Below are positions 1 through 5,059 of a stretch of DNA of 6,265 nt, piece by piece. A program made the position numbers and the translations under genes. The stretch comes from Zymomonas sp. (GTDB lineage: Bacteria; Pseudomonadota; Alphaproteobacteria; Sphingomonadales; Sphingomonadaceae). A model generated the notes under the pieces. It had not been told where the DNA came from. It did no database searches and worked only from the letters and a program-made list of their open reading frames with translations. Each line of letters starts with the position of its first letter. Within the stretch, counting starts at the first letter, position 1. Location: assembly GCA_027489105.1 (NCBI GenBank), contig JAIYAJ010000569.1, positions 1-6,265 on the forward strand, written 5' to 3'.

Positions 1-1
1 G

Positions 2-310
2 CAAATCTACACGGTGCCGCTGACGGACACGACCAATCCGGGTGCAGCGACGCTGTGCTCGGTAGGCTATTCTGCCACAGCCACCGGCCCGTGCGTCGGC
101 AACTCGCAGAACACGCGGGCCTTCTCCACGATCAGTCCGTTCCGCGAAGATTTCGTCGGCAACTCCGCCAAGCCGCGTCTCTCGGTCGGTTTCGGCGTGA
201 ACTGGAACTCGCCCTTCGGGCCGTTCCGCATCGACATCGCCAAGGCCCTCCTCAAGGAGAAGGGCGACAACACCAAGACCTTCCAATTCAATGTAGGGAC
301 ACAGTTCTGA
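2..310 (+). CDS. bamA: BamA, outer-membrane protein assembly factor (3' end only)
   Basis: This is the C-terminal 102 codons of BamA, the 16-strand outer-membrane barrel that folds and inserts other outer-membrane proteins; the gene begins upstream of the window. The visible part reads as barrel strands and loops: a stretch with SPFREDF, then RLSVGFGVNWNSPFGPFRID, the last-strand region typical of BamA/Omp85 proteins, then a closing strand KTFQFNVGTQF. The final residue is phenylalanine, as expected of the C-terminal signal of barrel proteins. Two cysteines (in TLCS and GPCV) lie in what is probably an extracellular loop. The stop TGA overlaps the ATG of the next gene (TGATG), so the two are translationally linked. 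The family call rests on the C-terminal motif and on the skp gene that follows, which is the usual neighbour. Confidence 0.88.
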   Translation, partial: QIYTVPLTDTTNPGAATLCSVGYSATATGPCVGNSQNTRAFSTISPFREDFVGNSAKPRLSVGFGVNWNSPFGPFRIDIAKALLKEKGDNTKTFQFNVGTQF

Positions 311-942
311 TGAAAGCTTTTCTGAAGACCGCCGCCGCTGCTGCGGCCCTGATGCTCGTGCCGGCCGCCGCCAATGCGCAGGCCGCCGCTGCCGCCGCTG
401 CTCCCGCAGCGGTCGCCGTGGTCGATCTCGACGCCGCGATCGTCAATTCCGCTGCCTTCCAGTCGGCGATGAGCCAGGTCCAGACGACCTACAAGACCCA
501 GATCACCGCCGCGCAGACCCGCCAGACCGCGCTGCAGAGCGAGCTCAACACGCTCCGCACCGAGATCGAGAATCTCCAGAAGAACAGCGCGACGCCGAAG
601 GCGACGCTCGACGCGAAGATCGCGACCTTCCAGCAGAAGGGCCAGGCCGCCCAGGCCGAGCTGCAGCGCCTCGCCGTTCCCTTCGCCCGCCCGCAGGCCT
701 ATGTCCGCGAGCAGGTCGAAGCCAAGGTCGAGCAGGCGCTGAAGGCCGCGATGACCGCGAAGAAAATCGGCGTCGTACTGCGTCCGGAGGCTGCCTTCGC
801 CTTCCAGCCGACCTCGGACCTCACCGCAGACGTCGTGACCCAGCTCAATGCGCTGGTGCCGAGCGCGTCGATCACTCCGCCGGCCAATTGGCAACCGGGC
901 CAGGCCGAGCAGGGCCAGGCGACCGCGCCGCAGGGCCGTTGA
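310..942 (+). CDS. skp: Skp/OmpH-family periplasmic chaperone
   Basis: Predicted 210-residue exported protein of the Skp/OmpH family, which holds unfolded outer-membrane proteins in the periplasm and passes them to the Bam complex. Residues 1-23 form a signal peptide (two lysines, an alanine-rich core, cleavage after ANA). An alanine-rich linker leads into [16 protein letters not shown] at about 35-50, the usual start of the Skp core. Residues about 55-145 are rich in Q, A, K, E and T with few aromatics or glycines, as expected for the coiled-coil arms. The region [14 protein letters not shown] (about 155-168) matches the returning core strand. The tail after about 190 is rich in P, Q and G and is probably disordered. 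The ATG overlaps the bamA stop, which fixes the start and makes co-translation likely. It is somewhat longer than E. coli Skp because of the linker and tail. skp is used as a family-level symbol. Confidence 0.87.
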   Translation: MKAFLKTAAAAAALMLVPAAANAQAAAAAAAPAAVAVVDLDAAIVNSAAFQSAMSQVQTTYKTQITAAQTRQTALQSELNTLRTEIENLQKNSATPKATLDAKIATFQQKGQAAQAELQRLAVPFARPQAYVREQVEAKVEQALKAAMTAKKIGVVLRPEAAFAFQPTSDLTADVVTQLNALVPSASITPPANWQPGQAEQGQATAPQGR

Positions 943-952
943 TCGCCGCACG

Positions 953-1426
953 ATGAGCGACGACGACAAGACCGTGCTTGGCCCGCTGGATGTCCGGCGG
1001 GTCATGGCCGCGATCCCGCATCGTTACCCCATGCTCCTCGTCGACCGTGTCGAGGAATTGGTGGTGAACGAGCGGATTTCGGCCATCAAGGCCGTCACGA
1101 TCAACGAAGAGTTCTTCCAGGGGCATTTCCCAGGGCGTCCGATCATGCCGGGCGTGTTGATCGTCGAGGCTTTGGCCCAGGCGGCGGGCGTTCTCGCCGT
1201 GGAATCGCTGGGCCTGTCCGGTTCGGGCAAGCTCGTCTATTTCATGACGATCGACGAGGTGAAGTTCCGCACCCCGGTCGAACCGGGCGTCCTGTTGCGC
1301 CTCGACGTCGCCTTCGCGCAGAAGCGCGGCAGCGTCTGCAAGTTCGAGGGCAAGGCCTATCTGGGCGACAAGCTCGCCGCGCAGGCCAATTTCACCGCGA
1401 TGATCGCCGATCCGCCCAAGGAATGA
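953..1426 (+). CDS. fabZ: 3-hydroxyacyl-ACP dehydratase FabZ
   Basis: Predicted 157-residue cytoplasmic hot-dog-fold enzyme that removes water from 3-hydroxyacyl-ACP to give trans-2-enoyl-ACP during fatty acid elongation. The family signature is complete: [13 protein letters not shown] at about 21-33, [13 protein letters not shown] at 57-69 with the catalytic histidine H58, and VEALAQAAG at 71-79 with the catalytic glutamate E72. Length is normal for FabZ. The ATG lies 10 bases after the skp stop, with only a weak ribosome binding site, so translation probably depends on the upstream genes. In most Gram-negatives lpxD sits just before fabZ and lpxA just after it; here both are absent and the neighbours are skp and rpmE. 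The enzyme itself looks intact and is expected to be essential. Confidence 0.97.
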   Translation: MSDDDKTVLGPLDVRRVMAAIPHRYPMLLVDRVEELVVNERISAIKAVTINEEFFQGHFPGRPIMPGVLIVEALAQAAGVLAVESLGLSGSGKLVYFMTIDEVKFRTPVEPGVLLRLDVAFAQKRGSVCKFEGKAYLGDKLAAQANFTAMIADPPKE

Positions 1427-1428
1427 TC

Positions 1429-1474
1429 GCCCGTGCGGGCTTCGGCGTCGGTCTTGCCAGATCGGGGCCGACGC
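1429..1474 (+). promoter_or_regulatory. Stem-loops directly after fabZ, in the rpmE leader region
   Basis: Two inverted repeats lie here. The first begins two bases after the fabZ stop: GCCC (1429-1432), four bases, GGGC (1437-1440). The second is GCGTCGG (1445-1451) against CCGACGC (1468-1474), a perfect 7-bp stem that can be lengthened by G-U pairs, with a loop of up to 16 bases. Neither is followed by a run of T, so a simple intrinsic terminator is unlikely. The second overlaps a weak promoter-like pair, TTGCCA (1454-1459) and TAAGGG (1477-1482), 17 bases apart. They could end or protect the fabZ transcript, or be part of the rpmE control region. Confidence 0.4.
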
Positions 1475-1500
1475 TGTAAGGGCCGCGCTTCGCTTCCCCA

Positions 1501-1518
1501 GGCTGGTCGGAACCAGCC
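1501..1518 (+). promoter_or_regulatory. Perfect hairpin in the rpmE 5' leader
   Basis: GGCTGGT (1501-1507), loop CGGA, ACCAGCC (1512-1518) is a perfect 7-bp hairpin with a tetraloop. It ends 7 bases before the rpmE Shine-Dalgarno GGAG (1526-1529). The 3' arm also contains CCAG (1513-1516), which can pair instead with CTGG (1524-1527), overlapping that Shine-Dalgarno, so two exclusive folds are possible. E. coli L31 is reported to control its own mRNA through leader structure. Whether this hairpin acts that way is inference; it is followed by only four T, so terminator function is also conceivable but weak. Confidence 0.45.
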
Positions 1519-1538
1519 ATTTTCTGGAGCTTCTGACG

Positions 1539-1769
1539 ATGAAGAAAGATATCCATCCCGATTACCACCGGATCAAGGTCCAGCTGGTCGACGGTACGAC
1601 GTACGACACCCACTCGACCTGGGGTTCGGAAGGCGAAACGCTTCAGCTCGACATCGATCCCTCGGTCCACCCGGCGTGGACGGGCGGCAAGTCGCAGTTG
1701 CTCGATGCCGGCGGCCAGGTCGCCCGCTTCAACAAGCGCTTCGGCGGGCTCTCGCTCACCAAGAAATAA
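1539..1769 (+). CDS. rpmE: 50S ribosomal protein L31 (cysteine-free form)
   Basis: Predicted 76-residue L31, a small protein of the large ribosomal subunit that helps bridge it to the small subunit. The start [10 protein letters not shown] is the typical L31 N-terminus, followed by the central STWG segment and then [14 protein letters not shown] and FNKRFGG, all characteristic of alphaproteobacterial L31. There is no cysteine anywhere, so the zinc-binding cysteines of the classic E. coli form are missing and this is a zinc-independent form. The start is supported by GGAG at 1526-1529, nine bases before the ATG, and by the conserved N-terminus. It stands alone: a 112-base structured leader precedes it and a strong terminator follows, which suggests its own transcript. 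Confidence 0.96.
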   Translation: MKKDIHPDYHRIKVQLVDGTTYDTHSTWGSEGETLQLDIDPSVHPAWTGGKSQLLDAGGQVARFNKRFGGLSLTKK

Positions 1770-1796
1770 GCTTGGTTCCGAGCGTCGGACATGGAT

Positions 1797-1828
1797 ATGG
1801 CTGGGCATTCGCCCGGCCATTTTCATTT
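1797..1828 (+). terminator. Rho-independent terminator after rpmE
   Basis: ATGGCTGGGC (1797-1806), loop ATTC, GCCCGGCCAT (1811-1820) forms a 10-bp stem with a single G-U pair, followed by TTTCATTT (1821-1828). It begins 27 bases after the rpmE stop and is the clearest intrinsic terminator in the window. The vanZ-like gene starts only 25 bases beyond it, so either that gene is transcribed by read-through or its promoter lies within or just before this hairpin. Confidence 0.85.
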
Positions 1829-1844
1829 GGGGGCCATGTGATTC

Positions 1845-1850
1845 AGGAAG
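1845..1850 (+). promoter_or_regulatory. Shine-Dalgarno for the vanZ-like gene
   Basis: AGGAAG lies upstream of two in-frame ATG codons at 1854 and 1860. Its AGGA core is 5 bases from the first and 11 from the second, which favours 1854, but the second start cannot be excluded. Confidence 0.5.
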
Positions 1851-1853
1851 TCG

Positions 1854-2210
1854 ATGACGATGCTGCCTGATCGCGTGCGCCGCTGGCTGTTCGGAGCAGC
1901 CGTGCTGGTCATCTACGGACTGGCGATCATGCCGTCGAACGAGGCGCCCGATCTCGGCGCCGGTGACAAGATCAACCATATCGCGGCCTTCCTGTTTCTG
2001 ACGCTGTTCGGTCGATGGGCCCTGCGCGGCACGGGGCGGCCGCGGCTCGTCATCGGCCTGTCCATTTTCGGGGCGCTGATCGAACTGACGCAGGCGATCC
2101 CTGTGTTGAACCGCGACGCCAGCGTCTGGGACTGGATCACCGACAGCGCTGCGATCGGGGTGGCACTGCTGATGGCATGGCCGCTGGAAAGGCTGCTGAG
2201 GCGGCGATGA
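1854..2210 (+). CDS. VanZ-like family small membrane protein
   Basis: Predicted 118-residue inner-membrane protein of the VanZ-like family. It has about four hydrophobic segments: roughly residues 12-26, 42-56, 65-80 and 95-111. Family landmarks are DKINHIAAFLFLTLFG (about 38-53), with the conserved Asp-Lys and His, the ELTQ motif (about 78-81) and RDASVWDWITDSAAIGVA (about 87-104), matching the usual E..Q and R..S..D pattern. The name comes from a glycopeptide-resistance accessory protein, but most family members have no known role and no resistance should be inferred. The stop overlaps the ATG of the methyltransferase gene (ATGA), so the two are probably co-translated. ATG 1854 was chosen by Shine-Dalgarno spacing; ATG 1860 would shorten the protein by two residues. 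Confidence 0.85.
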   Translation: MTMLPDRVRRWLFGAAVLVIYGLAIMPSNEAPDLGAGDKINHIAAFLFLTLFGRWALRGTGRPRLVIGLSIFGALIELTQAIPVLNRDASVWDWITDSAAIGVALLMAWPLERLLRRR

Positions 2211-2995
2211 TCGGAGCGCCTCGCCTGCGGGACGACCAAGCCGGCGCGCTGTTCGCGCGTCTGGCGGCAGCGGCGGGGCTCGATCCAGAGGATCGCTGGG
2301 TCGGCGGCTATGCTGCTTATGAATGGGCCCATCTGCGCCATGTGCTCGACGCCTATGCGATCGAGGTCGCGGACAGGGACGTGCTCGAATTCGGCTGCAA
2401 TGTCGGAGGTTCGCTGGTCGTCCTCGCGACGCTCGGTGGGCGGGCGACGGGCGTGGATGTCGATCCCGCGATGCCACCGATCGCGGCGGCCAATTGCAGG
2501 CGACATGGGTTTGAGGCGCGGGCGGTTGTAGTCGGACCTGGAGAGCCGCTGCCCTTTCCCGATGCGAGCTTCGACCTGATCGTCGCCAACAGCGTCCTCG
2601 AATATGTCGACGCCGACGCGCTCTCCCCGACCATCGCCGAGTTCCACCGCCTGTTGCGCCCCGGCGGCCAGTTGCTGATCTGCGGCACCGCCAGCCGCCT
2701 GTCGCCCAAGGAAGGCCATTCGGGACGCTGGCTCGTCAATTACTGGCCAAGGGCTTTCGATCGTCTGACCGGTCGTCCTCTCCAGCGCGGCCTTTCCCCG
2801 CTGGCCTTGGCAGCAGCGCTGAAGGGCCGCTTCGCCAGCGTGGCCGGCAACGACTGCGCCTGGCGCAAGGCGCGCATGGCGATCCACGGTCGCCTGATGC
2901 CCGCCGCCCATGTCTGTTCGGCCGCGGGGAAGGCGACAGGGTTGGGACCGGGCTGGTTATCCCCTACGGTCGAGCTTCTAATGCAGCGGATATGA
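2207..2995 (+). CDS. Class I SAM-dependent methyltransferase, substrate unknown
   Basis: Predicted 262-residue soluble methyltransferase with a Rossmann-type SAM-binding core. Motif I is VLEFGCNVGG (59-68), the SAM-ribose strand ends in GVDVDP (82-87), and the motif IV region is LPFPDASFDLIVANSVLEYV (115-134), followed by RLLRPGGQLLI (148-158). These match the Methyltransf_11/UbiE-like group. The N-terminal 55 residues and the tail after about 165, which contains NYWPRAF and several tryptophans, should set the substrate, but I recognise no specific subfamily. The start is the ATG overlapping the vanZ-like stop; a reading frame extending further upstream runs inside that gene and is not used. 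Pairing with a VanZ-like membrane protein hints at a lipid or envelope substrate, which is inference only. Confidence 0.85.
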   Translation: MIGAPRLRDDQAGALFARLAAAAGLDPEDRWVGGYAAYEWAHLRHVLDAYAIEVADRDVLEFGCNVGGSLVVLATLGGRATGVDVDPAMPPIAAANCRRHGFEARAVVVGPGEPLPFPDASFDLIVANSVLEYVDADALSPTIAEFHRLLRPGGQLLICGTASRLSPKEGHSGRWLVNYWPRAFDRLTGRPLQRGLSPLALAAALKGRFASVAGNDCAWRKARMAIHGRLMPAAHVCSAAGKATGLGPGWLSPTVELLMQRI

Positions 2996-3018
2996 GCTGA
3001 TCTCGGGCTTGGCAGAGA

Positions 3019-3059
3019 CGCGCTTCCGAGCTCCTTCGGGCGCGAGGCCTCGACAGAGG
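3019..3059 (+). other. Stem-loops downstream of the methyltransferase gene
   Basis: CGCGC (3019-3023) plus CCG (3026-3028) pairs with CGG plus GCGCG (3037-3044), giving 8 bp with a two-base bulge and an 8-base loop. A smaller hairpin CCTC-GACA-GAGG follows at 3048-3059. No T run follows either, so they may be 3'-end structures of the vanZ-methyltransferase transcript rather than an intrinsic terminator. The rest of 2996-3159 shows no other gene that I can support. Confidence 0.35.
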
Positions 3060-3074
3060 GGCAATTTGATCGAG
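3047..3074 (+). repeat. Upstream repeat, copy 1 (before the first GC-LHIWP gene)
   Basis: This stretch aligns with 3863-3887, which precedes the second paralog. Both begin GCCTCGACA, continue with a GGG run and AATT, and end ATCGAG, with only short insertions between. One base after ATCGAG comes TTG (3076) here and the start ATG (3889) in copy 2. The similarity suggests that the duplication creating the two genes included DNA around the start. GCCTCGACA occurs a third time at 3122-3130. Confidence 0.5.
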
Positions 3075-3159
3075 ATTGGATGAATCGCGCAAAGACGCAG
3101 AATTTCCGCCTGCTAGAAGATGCCTCGACAGCGCGATTCTCTCAGGCTCCTCGATCCTT

Positions 3160-3852
3160 ATGCCGTTCCAAAGACCAGTGCTCCAATCGTCGATCTTCGT
3201 CGGCCTCATCCTGATTGCGACCACAGGCAGGGCGGACCCCGGTTCTCCAGCGGTAGAGCCTGCCGCTCCGAACCCTGCTGGGCAGGGCTGCTCCCTGCAC
3301 ATCTGGCCCGGCAGCAACCTCCGCTCCACCTATCTCGGATGGGCGCATGGAGGCATCGTCGATGGGGCGGTGAACGGGCGCGACGGCTATAGAAGGCTGC
3401 CCGTCGGTCCTCTGGATACCGATCGCCAGCGAGCCATATTGTCGACGGCGGCTGTGGCCAAGGCGTTGGGGCTGGAGGGGTACAGCGCAACAGTTCATGA
3501 AGGTGCGCTGGACAGCAGGACGCTGCGGACCTCGCCCGGTTCCTGGCTTGCGGCGACGACCGGAATGCCGCCCTCCTCCTGTCAGGCCGAACTGGCGATC
3601 GACGATGTCTTCTTTCAGGAGGACATCGTCAGCGGTCGCTATCTGAAAGTCATCTACCGGTTCAAGCGGTTCGGCGACATCGAGGGCCCAGCCCGAAGCT
3701 TCGGCCAGATAATCGCCGTAAAGCTGTCCGCTTTCCCTCCAGCTCCAGGAACCGATGCTGCCCCGGCGCTGAAGGAATTGGAAACGGCGTTGGTCCGCAG
3801 CGTCCAGGATTTCGGCACCTCGCTCAACACCCCCATCAAGAAGAAAAGATGA
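3160..3852 (+). CDS. Exported protein of unknown function, GC-LHIWP family, copy 1
   Basis: Not a family I can name. From ATG 3160 the protein has 230 residues. Residues 1-25 make a good signal peptide (arginine at 5, hydrophobic SIFVGLILIA, cleavage after GRA), so it is probably periplasmic. A proline/alanine-rich linker (26-42) leads to GCSLHIWP (43-50), a glycine-rich segment GWAHGGIVDGAV (60-71), then CQAELAIDDVFFQ (141-153) and YRFKRFGDI (166-174). The only two mature cysteines are C44 and C141, possibly a disulfide. The same landmarks recur in order in the next gene, so the two are paralogs. The frame is open upstream to a TTG at 3076 that matches in position the ATG of copy 2; using it would add 28 residues ahead of the signal sequence, so ATG 3160 is preferred, although its ribosome binding site is weak. 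Confidence 0.72.
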   Translation: MPFQRPVLQSSIFVGLILIATTGRADPGSPAVEPAAPNPAGQGCSLHIWPGSNLRSTYLGWAHGGIVDGAVNGRDGYRRLPVGPLDTDRQRAILSTAAVAKALGLEGYSATVHEGALDSRTLRTSPGSWLAATTGMPPSSCQAELAIDDVFFQEDIVSGRYLKVIYRFKRFGDIEGPARSFGQIIAVKLSAFPPAPGTDAAPALKELETALVRSVQDFGTSLNTPIKKKR

Positions 3853-3862
3853 GGGGGCATCC

Positions 3863-3887
3863 GCCTCGACAACAGGGAATTATCGAG
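3863..3887 (+). repeat. Upstream repeat, copy 2 (before the second GC-LHIWP gene)
   Basis: Counterpart of 3047-3074, with the shared blocks GCCTCGACA, GGG, AATT and ATCGAG in the same order. It contains the probable ribosome binding site AGGGA (3874-3878), ten bases before the ATG of the second paralog. Confidence 0.5.
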
Positions 3888-3888
3888 C

Positions 3889-4638
3889 ATGAAGAACTAT
3901 CTGATTTCTGCGAGCATGATGCTGCTCATTGCCGGGAACAGTCCCGCAAATGCTCAGGATAGCGTCGCTGCCGCAGTTGCGACGGTAGCCGAACCGTCAG
4001 GACCTACTGCATCCCCGGCTAACGCGGCTCCCGAAACCGCCTCCTTCGCCCCCACCTCGGCAGCCGCCGACGGTTGCGAACTGCACATCTGGCCTGCCGA
4101 GCGCATGAACTCCATCACGATGGGACTGTTGGGTGGCGGTCTGCTGGACGCTGCCATTCACGCGAACCGCGATGCGAGCAACCGGACTCTGCTCGCCAGT
4201 GCTCTGGACAGCCCGAGCCAGCTCGATGCTTTGCTCGCGCTCGACCTGCGCACGATGCTCAAGATGAGCCCCGGCACGACCATCGTGACGCACGCCAAGC
4301 CACTTGAGCGCAAGACGATGAATGCGGTGAAGACGCGGAGGTCGGATTCGAAATCGACCTGCTATTCCGAGTTGATCGTGGCGGACGTATTCTATCAGAA
4401 GTCGACGCTCTATGGGCGTTCGCTGCGGACCCTGTTCATGGTCCGCGAGTTCGGCAAGGATCAAACGATCGATTTCGAGTATAAAGCGTGGGGAGGCAAT
4501 GGCTTGCAGCGTTTCCCACCCAAGGAAGGCGAAGATGCTCTGGCGGCGCTCGACGAACTTGTAAGCGTGTTCAAGGCCAATTTTGCCGAATATGCCAACA
4601 ATGAAGCGAAGGCAGTTAGAAAGCCTGTAAAGTCCTGA
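3889..4638 (+). CDS. Exported protein of unknown function, GC-LHIWP family, copy 2
   Basis: Predicted 249-residue exported protein, paralog of the preceding gene and separated from it by 36 bases, so probably in the same transcript. Residues 1-22 are a signal peptide (MKNYLISASMMLLIAG core, cleavage near ANA-Q). A long Ala/Pro/Ser/Thr-rich linker (about 24-60) is followed by GCELHIWP (62-69), GLLGGGLLDAAI (79-90), CYSELIVADVFYQ (158-170) and FMVREFG (183-189), each matching copy 1 in order. Mature cysteines are C63 and C158, 95 residues apart against 97 in copy 1. The C-terminus is helical-looking and ends in a lysine-rich tail. Sequence identity outside the motifs is low, so the duplication is old or the genes evolve fast. 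The DNA is less GC-rich than its neighbours near the 3' end (27 of 60 at 4561-4620). Function unknown. Confidence 0.83.
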   Translation: MKNYLISASMMLLIAGNSPANAQDSVAAAVATVAEPSGPTASPANAAPETASFAPTSAAADGCELHIWPAERMNSITMGLLGGGLLDAAIHANRDASNRTLLASALDSPSQLDALLALDLRTMLKMSPGTTIVTHAKPLERKTMNAVKTRRSDSKSTCYSELIVADVFYQKSTLYGRSLRTLFMVREFGKDQTIDFEYKAWGGNGLQRFPPKEGEDALAALDELVSVFKANFAEYANNEAKAVRKPVKS

Positions 4639-4648
4639 CTGTCCATAG

Positions 4649-4685
4649 GACGGGAAGCCGGCGCTCAAACAAGCCGATTCCCGTC
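4649..4685 (+). terminator. Stem-loop after the second paralog, possible transcript end
   Basis: GACGGGAA (4649-4656) pairs perfectly with TTCCCGTC (4678-4685), an 8-bp stem closing a 21-base loop that holds a further short GGC/GCC pairing. It starts 10 bases after the stop of the second paralog. No T run follows, so it is a 3'-end structure of uncertain type rather than a textbook intrinsic terminator. Confidence 0.4.
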
Positions 4686-4754
4686 AGTTCGCTGCCGCTA
4701 ATAATGTTCTTTTCAGCGGTTGAATGGGTGCTGCGTTCCGTAGATCTCCCCCAA

Positions 4755-4773
4755 CACGGCCAACACAGCCGTG
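4755..4773. repeat. Inverted repeat in the non-coding stretch
   Basis: CACGGC (4755-4760), loop CAACACA, GCCGTG (4768-4773) is a perfect 6-bp hairpin. Eleven bases later on the + strand comes TTTT (4784-4787). It lies between the paralog pair and the tRNA, in a 207-base region (4639-4845) in which I see no credible gene. Confidence 0.4.
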
Positions 4774-4783
4774 GCGGTAGGAG

Positions 4784-4845
4784 TTTTCAGTGGCCTGAAG
4801 CTCGCGGCCTCCAGAGCGGCGCGCCCCTCGGAGGCGCTCTGAAAA
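4784..4845. repeat. Nested inverted repeats at the 3' side of tRNA-Ser
   Basis: Outer arms TTTTCAG (4784-4790) and CTGAAAA (4839-4845) are exact complements. Inside, CAGAGCG (4812-4818) pairs with CGCTCTG (4835-4841), and GCGCC (4821-4825) with GGCGC (4833-4837). The arms share bases (CTG at 4839-4841), so alternative folds compete. The block ends exactly at the CCA end of the tRNA gene on the - strand. On that strand the tRNA is followed by TTTT and then the hairpin, so this may act in tRNA 3' processing or termination, though the T run is before rather than after the stem. Confidence 0.45.
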
Positions 4846-4935
<90 letters not shown>

Positions 4936-4963
4936 GCGAAGCCGGGCCGCGCGGTGGGGTCGC

Positions 4964-4991
4964 TTTATCGCTCGTTCGGCCTTTCGTGCAA
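4964..4991 (-). promoter_or_regulatory. Probable promoter of tRNA-Ser
   Basis: On the - strand, TTGCAC (4991-4986) and GATAAA (4969-4964) are 16 bases apart and resemble sigma-70-type -35 and -10 boxes. Initiation about seven bases further on would give a leader of roughly 20 bases before the mature tRNA 5' end at 4935. The match is partial and the call rests on position and spacing. Confidence 0.42.
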
Positions 4992-5051
4992 GGGCTACGA
5001 TCAAAGCGGTTCAATGCGCGGCCAAGCTGTGGCAAGCACGATCCTCTACCA

Positions 5052-5057
5052 AAGGGG
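5052..5057 (+). promoter_or_regulatory. Shine-Dalgarno for the mltB-like gene
   Basis: AAGGGG lies 2 bases before ATG 5060 and 5 bases before the adjacent in-frame ATG 5063. The spacing favours the second ATG; the two starts differ by a single methionine. Confidence 0.5.
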
Positions 5058-5059
5058 AT

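Noticed and set aside
67..1005. 312-codon frame on the - strand opposite skp and bamA
   Set aside because: Arginine- and glycine-rich low-complexity product with no family motif; a GC-driven shadow of the well-supported genes on the + strand.
2015..2206. Upstream extension of the methyltransferase reading frame inside the vanZ-like gene
   Set aside because: The extension reads as arginine/alanine-rich noise; the ATG at 2207 with ATGA overlap gives a normal methyltransferase N-terminus.
1392..2477. 361-codon frame on the - strand opposite rpmE, the vanZ-like gene and the methyltransferase gene
   Set aside because: Covers three well-supported genes and a terminator, and its product is rich in R, P and H with no recognisable domain.
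5016..5045. Possible sigma-54 type promoter (TGGCA) before the mltB-like gene
   Set aside because: The TGGCA at about 5030 lacks the matching GC element at the required spacing.
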